Source: Lethocerus indicus
Lineage: Eukaryota > Arthropoda > Insecta > Hemiptera > Belostomatidae
Direction of reading: 5' to 3'
Assembly: GCA_019843655.1 (NCBI GenBank)
Contig: JACDQD010000104.1
Span: 4,774,001 to 4,838,000 of the forward strand
DNA: 64,000 nucleotides
Positions 37,181-59,900 of the stretch are shown here, one piece after another (within the stretch, counting starts at the first letter, position 1; each line of letters opens with the position of its first letter). A model generated the notes under the pieces. The model was not told the origin of the DNA and ran no database searches. It saw only the letters and a list, made by a program, of their open reading frames with translations. A program made the translations under genes and the position numbers.

Positions 37181-37221
37181 CAAACCAATAACAATTATGA
37201 ATAACATCATTTATACTTTAA

Positions 37222-37667
37222 CCGTTTGAGTGCGGCGAAGCGCTTCGCTTGTTTTATACCGAAAATGCGGAGAAGCGCTGTTGGGTAGTATAATTTTCGC
37301 ATCTATTGAGAGCAGTTGAATTCCTATCAGTCGTAGTTTCGTTGTTTTATAGGAATTAGAAACTGTTTTCACTTTCTCAACAAGTGCTGTACTGATCATT
37401 ACAAAATACACCATAACAAGTTTTCATTCATCTGAAAGTGACTTTCAGTGAATTCATGATAATGAAGAGTATAGTAATGATTTTCAAAGTGATAGTGAAA
37501 GTGATATCATCATCCCTTGTAAGAGATTGCGAATTATTAGTGATAGCATGTTACATAATAATTAGTGTTAATTATAACCATTTCTATTGTTCTCCAAAAA
37601 AAATTACTACGCATTTCATTCCGCACTTTTAGCATATATATGAGAAAACTCTTCAGCACTCAAACGG
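37222..37667 (+). mobile_element. piggyBac-like MITE with transposase remnant
   Basis: TTAA lies on both sides (37218-37221 and 37668-37671). The ends are inverted: CCGTTTGAGTGC on the left, GCACTCAAACGG on the right. At 446 bp it cannot be autonomous. The inside keeps a short piece of an acidic N-terminal transposase frame (37452-37547). About 144 bp of it (37351-37494) are repeated at 38302-38445 and again, with small deletions, in the next tandem unit. Confidence 0.8.
37452..37547 (+). pseudogene. piggyBac transposase N-terminal remnant
   Basis: A frame following a stop reads IHDNEEYSNDFQSDSESD and then IIIPCKRLRIISDS. The acidic Ser/Asp/Glu stretch followed by a basic (K/R)RxRIISDS motif is typical of the N-terminal region of piggyBac-derived transposases. 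The frame upstream (SSESDFQ) is interrupted by TGA, and no catalytic domain is present. Confidence 0.5.
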
Positions 37668-37671
37668 TTAA

Positions 37672-38195
37672 GCATTTGTTTTAAGAATGAGAGGCTGTGA
37701 GGACCCACTATTACAACAGGTTTTGCATAACCCATGCGGGGCATCGATCGATATAAATTTAAAATATCATTTTGATTTTCCAAATAAATAAGTAAATGTG
37801 TAAACTACCATTGGAACTTGTGATCTATGATCTTCAAAAATGTATTTCCATAATATATATGTGCATTGTTACATCCACAGTACTAGAAATAGCTAATTAT
37901 GGAAATGCAATTTTGAAACTTGCAGATCACAAGTTCTACTGGTAGTTTATCCATTCACCTATTTATTGGAAAAACCAAATTATTTTTTTAACTTCTATCG
38001 ATCAATTCCCCACGGGGATTATATGAAATCTATTGTAACCTCGCAGTCTCTCGAGTTTAGAATAAATGCTCGAGTAGAATATAAACCAGAAAACAGGTGT
38101 TGATGGGATCCAATTTTTAGTGTCTTTATTCAAACATAATAAGACATTCAAATTAAACAAGATTTTGAGACACAAAGTGGACAATTTTTGGTAAT
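37672..38195. other. AT-rich spacer downstream of Upf1
   Basis: No gene was recognised. TTTATT at 38125-38130 reads AATAAA on the minus strand, about 480 bp past the Upf1 stop, and is the nearest plausible poly(A) signal for Upf1. Segments near 37800-37835 and 37915-37955 are loosely inverted copies of each other (around TAAACTACC and GGTAGTTTA). Confidence 0.35.
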
Positions 38196-38607
38196 GGTAA
38201 TACAACGATGTTTTTTTTTTGTGATTACACAAACTCAAGAACAAAGTTGAGACTCATTAATAAGCAGTGAATATCAAATAACTTCCTTAAAGGATTAACT
38301 TAGGAATTAGAAACTGTTTTCACTTTCTCAACAAGTGCTGTACTGATCATTACAAAATACACCATAACAAGTTTTCATTCATCTGAAAGTGACTTTCGGT
38401 GAATTCATGATAATGAAGAGTATAGTAATGACTTTCAAAGTGATACACCATTCCGGTAATACAACAATGTTTTTTTTTGTGATTACACAAACTCAAGAAC
38501 AAAGTTGAGACTCATTAATAAGCAGTGAATATCAAATAACTTCCTTAAAGGATTAACTTAGGAATTAGAAACTGTTTTCACTTTCTCAACAAGTGCTGTA
38601 CTGATCA

Positions 38608-48812
<10,205 letters not shown>

Positions 48813-49765
48813 CTTATTAAACAATACTCAGAACGCTGTTAACAACTGAAAACTCGTTTCGTTATTGAAAGTATAAAGAAACATGAAAAATTTAACACAC
48901 GAGTTCATATCCTTATCTGAGACAGGGCGGCCATATTTTTCAGAACCTTCCAATACGTCAACAGGATATCACTGCCATATAAATATATATTAAAAATTTC
49001 GCTTTAGAGAAAGCCTCCGACGAATACCATACAAATGGCATTGATGTTGATAAGTCATTGTGCCAATACATCGGTTTAGTACATAAATACATCGACGTTT
49101 GTCCAGTTGCGCTTTGTCCCTGTAAATAGTGCTTTTTGTGAAATATGCTTACGTCTTCTACGCTTTACCAGTTTCTACTTACCGGGTCTAATTATTCGGC
49201 CGACGTTCCCGTGCCCAGTGCAAGCCTTGACCACAAGGTTGGAATAAGAAATAGATTGATTTTACGCCTGTAATTTTCCCTTAGTCAGTTTATTCCGTGT
49301 TGCTATCGACCGTTCCATCTCTCCGAGCATAACCTGCAGTAAGAATCGTCGAAACGATGTTCGTTGTCGGAAGTTGTTTTTAATGTCTATCCGTGTCGAG
49401 GGCCCTCACATTCCTGTAGTCAGTAAGGTTTCCACGAAATTCGACGCGAGATGTGAGTCGGTCCGAGTTCCTCGTAGGCGAGTGCTCGAAAGTCGACGGT
49501 CAAACCTATGTGATGTTTACCTCTTCTAGGCACATCCCCCGTGTATTTTTGTCCCCTGTTCGCACCACTCCCGTCTGTCTGAGCCCGTTCCATCCAACTC
49601 CCGATTCTGTGACTTTGAAAGCACCGAACTTTTTTGACAGATCCAATGCAACTCAGAAGAAGTGTTGAAGCTTTTAAAATGCGGGCCACTTTGGATTTAC
49701 TCCGCATTTCTGTATATTTAAAAACTCGTGTAAATCATTCCTAAGTTCAACTTCAAGCCAGGACA
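48813..49765. promoter_or_regulatory. Divergent promoter region between Upf1 and Myo9
   Basis: The two start codons point away from each other across 953 bp, so both 5' UTRs and the promoters must lie here, or at least one first exon does. The Myo9-side half is GC-richer than the introns of either gene. No TATA box is placed convincingly. Confidence 0.55.
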
Positions 49766-50049
49766 ATGGAAACAGAAAACAATCGTTATATCGTTCATGT
49801 ATTCGTGGGTGCATTATCTCAACATTATGAAGCCCTTTCGGTCGAAGCAAGCAAACAAACAACTTCTGAAGAAATTGTATGTTGTATCGCGGAAAGGCTT
49901 TCGTTATCCAGCGGAGGTGGTTTTGAACTGGCAGAAGTTGTCAAAGACACAATGGGAAGAGAGTGTAAGGAAAGAAGACTCGGAGCTACAGAGTGTCCTG
50001 TTGCACTCATGCTTCTTTGGCCCAGAGCAAACTCACAACAAGAATACAG
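49766..50049 (+). CDS. Myo9: Myo9 exon 1 (RA-like domain)
   Basis: Residues 1-95: [53 protein letters not shown]. Donor GTTTGA, phase 2. Confidence 0.92.
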
Positions 50050-53000
50050 GTTTGAAATTTAACTTTAATTTCTGCTAATACTTAATATCTATTCTGCATA
50101 CATCAGATTTATTCGTTAAATAATAACTGGTCCAGTACATATGTACGGTTTTATTAATTTTAAAATTTGAATGATTGTAGCATTGTAGATAATGTCATAG
50201 ATGATTATTTACTATCTCAGAAGAAATATCTAAAAAATTTCATTCATTATATCATATATGCTTATTAGGCATTTTTAAACCGGCGTATTGTTCTTTTTTC
50301 CATTAGAATTTTATTAATATCAGTGTCACTAAGTTATTTTGCATTCATTTAATTTAGATACAATGATAAATTAGTTTTATCAATTTTGATAAAATATCCA
50401 TAAAATTTGTATTCTATTTGATACCTCGTTTATAAAAGTTTTGGGTAAGGGGTCAGCAGATGCGCTGCTTATAAAGTAAAGAAACATCTTAGAATTTATT
50501 ACAAAAGACATTCTAATTTTGTATTATAACACAAAGCAAATTGTTAATTGCTAAAAATGAACAGTTCCTGAGCCAATAAAGTGAAATACAGATTTATATA
50601 AAATCTTACACTGCATTTTGAACAGTACAATTAATATTTCTGTTAGGTATTTATCACTGTATAGTAGAAATTATTTTTTATGTAATTTTCATGTATAATT
50701 TTTTTGGTTGTTTGTATACTCGGTTGAGGTGCTTCCAACTTGTTGGTAAATATTGACTTACCAACCTGACCACTGATAGAAGCTAAAAGAGTTATTTACT
50801 GTCCAAACATTATTCACTTTTATTATTTGGATTGAAAGAGATATTTGTGCTAAACAAATATGGTTGAAGAGACTACACGTCAAAGAAATGTATGAATGAA
50901 ATTGCTTCGGTTAACATTCATATTGAGCAGTTTGATAAGATGTAATATGTCATATGTGTATGTATTGTTTCAGACATTTTTCATGTAAACAGTGTAATCT
51001 ACTATTAACATTGACAATTAAAGAATGCTTTATAAAATAATGTTTAATTGCACATACTTATCTCATTTAAATGTCTTATTAGATATTACTTTAAAAAAGT
51101 ACATGAGTTTCATGAAAATAAATATTAAAATTATCATAAACTATTTCTCTTGCATACTTTAATTCAGTTTTTAAGACTACCATGAGCTCTGCCTGTTTTG
51201 AGTTTTATAAAAATATTGAATGTTTTTAAAGAAACTTTAGTAAAAAAATAATGCAATGGTATCAATTAAATTTCAGTGAATTGTTTATGAGAATACATTT
51301 TTATATTAAATGAAATGTATTTAAATGTATATTCTAGTTCCTTGTGTTGTATTATATTTTCAAATAATTTATTTTATGGTGATCTTTGTTAATTTTAAAT
51401 AATAATATGTAAACAGGTTTTACCTGAAGGAGAAGTTAAATGAAAATTTATGGGCTGATGGATTCACAATGGATCCTCAATTGATTCGAGATTATTTCAA
51501 TCGATTCCTTTATCAACCACCTGATCGAGAATATCCTGATCTGTGCCAGCTTCCTGATTTAAACGAACAGACTTTATTGGACAATTTGAGGGCACGTTTC
51601 AATGCCGGTCATATTTATACATACGTGGGATCTATCCTCATTGCTGTCAATCCATTTAAAGTAAATAAAAATTTTATAGATTTATTTTAACAGCTGCAGA
51701 ATGAAAGTATGCAATGTTTTATATGTGTGTTGTATTTATAAATATTTATTGAACAATTATTGTAATTTATGATTTTATCAATATTAATACATGAATGTAT
51801 AAAAAACAAGGACAGGCAAGTAAACTAATTTTATTCACTGCATTAATATTTTTACAGAGCTTTTATTAAATTTGTTTATTGAATGGGATAGTATTTAATT
51901 AACCAAAGCTAGAATTTGTTTATAGGTTTCTTTGAATTTATAGTTAATTCTATTTAGTTTTGAGAATCTAGAAGTAATTGTTCATTTAATTTTTTTTATT
52001 CAAATAATGAACAAAATTAGGTAATAAATCTAACATTTTAGTAGTGCATTTATCATGTGTCCATAATTATTTTTAACTGGTGCTGAAATAATGTATTCAT
52101 TATTTTTTTTTTAGTTTCATCCAATCTACAATCCAAAATATGTGAAACTTTATCAGAATCGAAGGTTGGGACCTGAGTTACCTCCGCACATATTTGCAAT
52201 AGCTGACTCTGCTTATCATTGTATGTTAAGAGAGAGGCACAATCAATGTATAGTAATTAGTGGTGAATCGGGAAGTGGAAAAACAGAAAGTACCAACTTT
52301 CTTCTCCATCATTTGACAGCTCTTAGCCAAAAGGGCAGTCATGGAAGTGGTGTTGAGCAAACAATTTTAAGTGCTGGGCCTGTTTTAGAGGTAATAATCT
52401 TTTATTTCTGTAGAAAGAAAATTATAAGCTATTGACTTAATTTATGTATAACTTTAATTTGAATTACTTACAACAGGCTTTTGGCAATGCTAAAACTGCA
52501 CACAACAATAATTCTAGCCGATTCGGCAAATTTATTCAAGTGAATTACAAAGAGAATGGCATGGTTCATGGGTGAGTAGATTTATAAAACTAATAGAAGA
52601 TTGAAATTTAATATATTATGGCAATAATGCTTAATGCTATCAGATTGTATTTGTCCTAAAGTGTTATATTGTTTTTCACAGAGCTGTTGTGCAAAAATAT
52701 TTGCTGGAAAAATCTCGGATATGTTCTCAAGGAAGAAATGAAAGGAATTATCACGTATTTTATTATTTATTAGCAGGAGCAAGTGAAACAGATAAACAGC
52801 AGTTACACCTACAAAAAGTTGATTACTACTATTATTTAAACAGAGTGAGTTTAAAGCACATATTTTATTACTGTAAAGAGGGAGTAATTTATTGAAAATT
52901 AAATTCATAAATTATTTCTTTTCTTATTATTTTTTTTTTTAGAGTGGTTGTTATGTTCTTGATAATGTTGATGAGAAGTATGAGTTCTCAAGATTGAAAC

Positions 53001-56000
53001 AGTCAATGGAAATGGTTGGTTTTACTGCCGAGAAGCAACGCAGACTTTTTGCCGTGTTATCTGCTGTCTTATTACTTGGTAATATTAATAATCTTAATAC
53101 TTATATCAATCAAGAAAGATATGTTTCAAAATTAACAGTAAGTAAACATATTGAATATGTTGACATAAGTTTAAGACCTTTAACTATCATTTAATCAGTT
53201 GAACAATTCAATTAATTTGATTTCAAATTTACAATTAAAGGAAAATTTATTCAAGCAGATGCAATTTTAACTGATTAAGTGAGAAGAGCTTGTAAACTCC
53301 AGTGTACTCATTTGAATTCAGTTTGGTAGTTTTTCCATTATAACTGCTGAGGACTCCATTATTAAATACAAAGTAGTGAGATGTCTATATGTAATTAGAG
53401 CAAATTCCAGGAAAAGGAGTAATTGTAGGGAATTCTAAAGTCACCAACTACAGGGGATCTGGCATAATTTAGTGGTTGAATCAGTGCAGCATAAATGCAT
53501 TGATCCTAGTTCAAATCGTGGTGGCAGACCGTTTTATCTAAGTGAACATTATATCCAATATTTACCTAATTTTTGCTGTTCTAATAGTTATAGTTTTGCT
53601 TACAGGAAATGTTGAATTTCAACCTCGGAAGTCAGCTTACCACCATGATGAAGCTGTAGGTGTTAGAAACCCCGAGATAGTTCTTCTTATATCAGAACTT
53701 TTAAGAGTAAAACAGGAGACATTGTTGGCTGCTTTAACTGCCAAGCGAGCTAGGGCATCTGGAGAAACTTTAGTAATTAACTACAGATTACCTGAGGTCA
53801 TTAATTCAAAGAATTTATTAAATTGTTTTGACATGGATATTAATTATTGCATGCATTAAGTTACGTAATTTAATGAAATTATTAATAATAATATTAAATT
53901 ATTATTAATTTATTGAATGCACTCTGAAATTGTATGTGTCTGATATAGATATATTGTATATTATCCATAATTTATTCATGATAGGCCTCTTTCATCTTAC
54001 CAAACTATTCCCTCAGATATTGGACATATTATAAATATTATTGATACCATTGTAACAAATACTTTCAAAGTTTAACACAATCCTTTGTCATTAAAAAATC
54101 TTTGATATCAAGAAAAATTACAATATATGGCCAACTAAATAATATTAAAATTTTTAATGAAACATTATAGGCTGTTGCTGCACGTGATGCTATGGCGAAA
54201 TGTTTGTATGGTGCTCTATTTGACTGGATCGTTCTTCAAGTTAATCATGCCTTATTATCAAAGAAAGATACACTCCGTGATCATCAGGGGAATTCAATAG
54301 GAGTTCTTGATATATTTGGATTTGAAGATTTTGGATTATGTAACAGGTGATATTTTAATATTGCTTATAATATTGGCATTTCATTTCAGGTTCCAAGTTA
54401 AACTATAATTATTCATACGTAATACTATTACTTTGAATATAATTTATCATCAATACTATCATTTATGTAATAATGGTACAATTGAAAATATATGCAGTAA
54501 TGCAAAATTTAATTACATGCATTTCAGTTTTGAGCAGTTTTGTATCAACTATGCAAATGAACATCTTCAGCATTATTTTAACCAACATGTTTTTAAATAT
54601 GAACAAGAAGAGTATAGGAAAGAAGGCATACGTTGGAGAGATATCGATTTTTTAGATAATTCAGGTTGTTTACATCTAATTGAAGGGAAACCTGATGGAT
54701 TACTCTGTGTGTTAGATGACCAATGCAAGTGCGTATCATTGTAAACTAAGAGAACGTTTACCTTTATGAAAGTATATTTGGTGTTATATAATGGTCCTAA
54801 ATACATTCTGTTGAAAATTGCTTTAGCTTTCCTGGGGCTTCTAATGAAACTTTACTTCAAAAATTCAATTCGCTTCACAAAAAGCACACAGCATTCTATG
54901 AGGTACCACAAAGAAGGGAACCAGCATTTATAGTTAGGCATTATGCAGGCAAAGTGAAATATCAGGTAGTCTTAAGTTTTAATTGTAAATGTTAATGACA
55001 TAGATTGCTGAATATAAATATTGAATTTGTTAGATATACAACTCTTATATTTTGTATTAATCATTTTATCCAGGTTACAGAAATGAGAGAAAAAAATCTT
55101 GATCTAATGCGACAAGAAATTGTCGGTGTCTTGAAAAATTCAAACATGGCTTTTGTAAGAGAGTTGGTTGGTGCTGATCCTGTAGCCGTTTTTAGATGGG
55201 CAATAGTTCGGGCTTTCTTCCGAGGTTATTTTGCATTCCATGAAGCAGGAAAGAAGTATAGACATTCGAGAGGTAATTATAAGTTAAGAAATTTATGTTT
55301 CATACATGTTACCTTAATACAACCAGTTATGCAATTAAACTCATATATTTGTTTCAGATGGAAGCAAACCAAGCTCATTGCACAATAGATATAGGAACCA
55401 TACTCCTAATGACAATATAATAAGGTTTGTAATTAGAATTTTCCACAAAATTTAAAACGAGAAAACCACGCTGAACATAATTCATAATTTATCAAGCCTG
55501 TGATTTTTCTTAAAAGAGATTATCCTAGTAATGCCTTTTTATTTTAATCTGAAAATGTTTTAAACAAAAACATAATGATTTAGACTCATGGACTTTCTTG
55601 TCAGAAAGATATGATATATATCTGCTTGTCATTCTTTCAAGTGCACTGTCTTTGTGGTGATGTAAAAATCAAATTATTATCAAGGACAAAAATGTGATTT
55701 TTGAATAATTTTTACTTAAATTATTTCCTGAAAAATATGGTATGTCTTTGTAGCCATCTTGTGACCATGTCAGCAGTTAATCTTACTATTAACAGGATTG
55801 CGTAAGTTGATGAAATAACAATGAGTATGTGTATTTGTTGTTCAATTAGGAAAAATGCATGACATATTCTTTTCCAGATCATATTTTATTTTTAATGTTA
55901 ACGGATATTCAGAAAGCATTTTGTGTAAATGGAAAGCAACTGAAGTAAGTGGAAATACATAGTAGAAAAGGTTTTTATTTTATACCTTATGCTGTATGAT

Positions 56001-56912
56001 GTTTTGTTTTTTGGAAATTTGAATGCTGTTTTATTTTACATCATATTTGTTTTAGATCCATTCTTGCTTGATGTTTCCATATTCCTTTAATGTTGAATGG
56101 AATTTAAGCATAAGTAGTTTAAATTTTATATTATTACTATTATTCTATTTTAGAGTTTTCTTCTGTTATCTTCAACCTACAACAATAGATTGTTATTATT
56201 GTAATAATAGCAAGAAATGAAACCCCAATACATAAATTCTCCACATACAATATTGCCCATAGTGTATGTATTGATATATTTATATTTTTGAATTTGCTGG
56301 TGGTTATTCCTTATTGAATTCCTTAATTGAACTATAAACCAGTGTTTTAAAGATTTATAATTGTATCACTCTTGTTCTTTGAATAATGAATTGGATAGGC
56401 ATTTTAAAATTTGTTGAATTCAATTCTCACTCAGTATTTGTGAATTCCAAATTGTCTCCAATGGACTCCATTGGACAATGGATTATTGTCATTGTGATTA
56501 TATATCATAATGAGTTCTATAAGGAAAATAATGTTTAGATTCCGTTATGGAACAACGGGGAATAGTCCTGCAAAACAACGAAATACGGCTGTAGAAAAGG
56601 ATGATTTACCTAGAAACAATCGGCAGTCATGGCCACAACATATCACTAATCACAATGAACCTACAACGAAATTAATGCAACAACGATTTACTCACACAAA
56701 TGAACTGAAGACTAATGACTGTGATAAACCAATGTTACGTAAAGTTTTATGTCCAGATGAAGCCAAAGTTTTTGAAAAAGCAACACAAATAGTGGCGTAC
56801 GTAAAATTGTATGATATAGGTGGTGGGACATATACTTTTAATTGCAAAATTGAATTTACAAATGTATTTGCTTGGGTGGTGGGCATTATAACAAGACAAT
56901 ATAAATAAATAA

Positions 56913-56963
<51 letters not shown>

Positions 56964-59900
56964 TAATTGACATACATTACATGCATGCGCTCAGTGGTTT
57001 ATTATAAAAATTGCTTTAATCAAAAATTATATAATTTAAATTGAAGGTGTAAAGTTTATGAATTGAATTTAATACTCAGTGATCATTATTCTTTGTTGAG
57101 TTGAAGAAATTATTTTTAAATAATAGTTTCTACCTTGATCTGGGCTTTCTTTTTATTTAGGGGTATTCATATTTATTTCTTGTTTTTGTAGATACTAATA
57201 TTTATTTAAAGGATCCTTGAGTCACGTATTTGCTTTTATTAGTATCCATACATTTATATGTGTATATGTATATAATTTAATGTAAAATCAGTGTTAGAAA
57301 TTCATTGTTTGTTTTTGTATACATGTGCATGAAATTTCTCATGTATATATTATTTAAATCCATTTTTAAATTCCATGTGTTAAAGTTTACAATATGTATT
57401 GTCTATAAATGTATGCTTATTCTAGTTGTTTCAGTATTATGGTTTGGTATAGTAATGCAAGTTAATTATTATGTTTTGATCAAAATCAATTTAACAAAAT
57501 TAGTTTTGAAAATAGTAGTGCAGGTGTATTGTGAAATACTCGTTTGAAGATTGTAGTTAACTTTACAAATTACTGCATTAATTAATCATTGATATGTTTT
57601 TTACATCTTGCAGAAAGAACAAGTCTTTTAGACCAAGGGAACGTGGTAAAAAAGGTTTAAAAAATTTACAAAGTGTAAAAACATTAGCTGGACGCACACA
57701 AAGTTATAGCCAGATTGGTAAAGCAAGGAAACAACCATTAACTGTTACTGCACAGTTTCAACAATCATTACATAGTCTTATGGATACTTTGAACCAAGCC
57801 AATCCGTTCTTCATTCGTTGTATAAAAAGCAATAGTAATAAAGTAGGTAGCAGGAATATCTTTTTTCTTTTCCGTATATCTTTATACAAATAATCTCTTT
57901 AATTTATCGTATTTTTATCTATTAGATCCCAAATACATTTGATGAAGAAACTGTACAGAGGCAACTGAGGTATACCGGAATGTTGGAAACTGTGCGTATT
58001 AGACAAGCTGGTTACAATGTTCGACTTACGTTTGATGAGTTCATCCAACTGTATAGAATTTTATTACCAAGAGGACTGCATAGGTAATAATGAAATTTAT
58101 AGTTTGGGCTAGCCTTTTATTCAGTTTATTCAATATTTCATGCAATTTAATGTTGTGATTTCAGTTCTCATTCTGATGTGAGGGACTTCTTATTGACTCT
58201 GAATCTCAATCGCGATAATTATCAGGTTGGTAGCAGCAAAATATTTCTTAGGGAATGTGAAAAAGTGAAACTGGACTATAGGCTGCATCAACAGATCATA
58301 GCCAGTATAGTGACTATTCAGAGATGGTTTCGTGCTGTATTAGAACGTGCCAGGTTCCTTAGATTGAAAGCAGCTGCTATTACAATACAGGTATAATAAT
58401 CAAATTAACTATATCTACTGACAATGCTGGTATTATATTTATTCCTTAAACATTTAGCAGAAAAAATATTTGTTTATTACAAAACAATATTTGTATGTGT
58501 TAGGCATTTTGGCGAATGACAATGGTACAGCAGCAAAAGAAACAGTGGCAGTTAGCTGCTATTCAGATACAAAAAGCGTGGAGAATATATCGGAATGCAT
58601 CATGGTACAGGAAGCTGCGACATAATATTATTATATTTCAAGCATATGCTAGAGGTTACCTTGTAAGGAAAGCAGTAAAAGATAAAGTAAGAAGTGTACA
58701 CTGTTGTGTATTTAATCAGTTAGTTAAAACAATTTATTTTATCATAATACTATTTGTATTCTGTCTATATGAAACCAAAATTAATTTATCATTAATATGT
58801 CACTACAATTTATTGTTATCAACAAATAATAATTACACTAATTTAACATGAAAGTTGAAGATAATTTTTACTAACTTATAAAATCAGAATTTTATATATA
58901 TATTTATACTTTATGTTTTTAGTGTTTCAAATAAACATTTATATTGCTCATATTTTTAATTTGATTAAAATTATTTATTTATTTTACTATTTTAGAAGAA
59001 GTTAAGATCACTGCTGCCTGAAGATCAAAAGGAGTTAAGGAAAATGTCAAAGGAATCAAGTCAAGAAGACATAGAACCAGATTCAGAGTCAGTATACCTT
59101 AATTCATTTCTTTTCATTGTTACTTACTTTATATTAGCAGGAAATAACTTTTAATTTTATTTTTGTAGGAGCAGCAGTGGTATTCTAGAAGATAGTGAAT
59201 CAGAAATTTTGAAAGAACGCCTATCAGTGACACCAGAGTTTTCAGAAATGATTGAAATCATGTAAGCCCTATTATTATCTTGAGAATATTTTAGTAATTT
59301 ACAAGCACCTAAACCAGCAGTTCCAAAAATATGGTTCACAACCCAGGACAAGTGCTTGGAATATGAAACAAGGAATATATCAATATAAAAGTACCACCAG
59401 ATTAAGCAGGTTTATATTTCTGAGGGGAAAAAGTAGAGTTGCTACTATTATTTCTTCTAAATAACTTGTTTATCAATAGATTTATTAGGACTCTGACTCA
59501 ATTTTATGACCTCTGAAGAACACTTTTGTAGTCCATTCTGAGCAACCCAGATAAGATCTGTTTTGATATAAAATGTTGGAGATTACTACAATATATTTAT
59601 TAATAATGTGGTTTTATAAACAATTTTGATGTACATTTAGAATTATGGAGTATATTTTCCACATATGTATTTATTGTAGGGTTAGTGCTCTTAATAAAGA
59701 TATTTTGGGAATTGAAGCAAAACGGAAAATGCAGCTAAGAAGGACAGTTGCTTCTGAGATACAAAGTAGCAATGAATCTGTAGTAATGGGTAAATATGTA
59801 TTTTTTTTAGTATGTTTATGTAATGTTGGCCTTTTGTAATGTTGACCTAATGTGGTGACAGAATACTCTACAGATACTGTAATTTAATTGAAAAATTTAT

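Larger units (their letters stand above)
30488..37221. other. Intergenic AT-rich region
   Basis: No protein-like frame or RNA gene was recognised. It contains a poly-C run near 31472-31485, the foldback repeat and Penelope-like fragments at 35287-35742, and a GC-rich patch at 36837-37180 listed separately. Part of it may be extended 3' UTR of futsch. Confidence 0.6.

Noticed and set aside
53079..53193. Extension of Myo9 exon 6 to an alternative donor at 53138
   Set aside because: It gives the wrong phase for exon 7 and replaces the conserved LLGN junction with unrelated residues.
53455..53530. Functional tRNA gene
   Set aside because: T-arm and acceptor stems are mismatched and no clear anticodon loop is seen; kept as a tRNA-like repeat.
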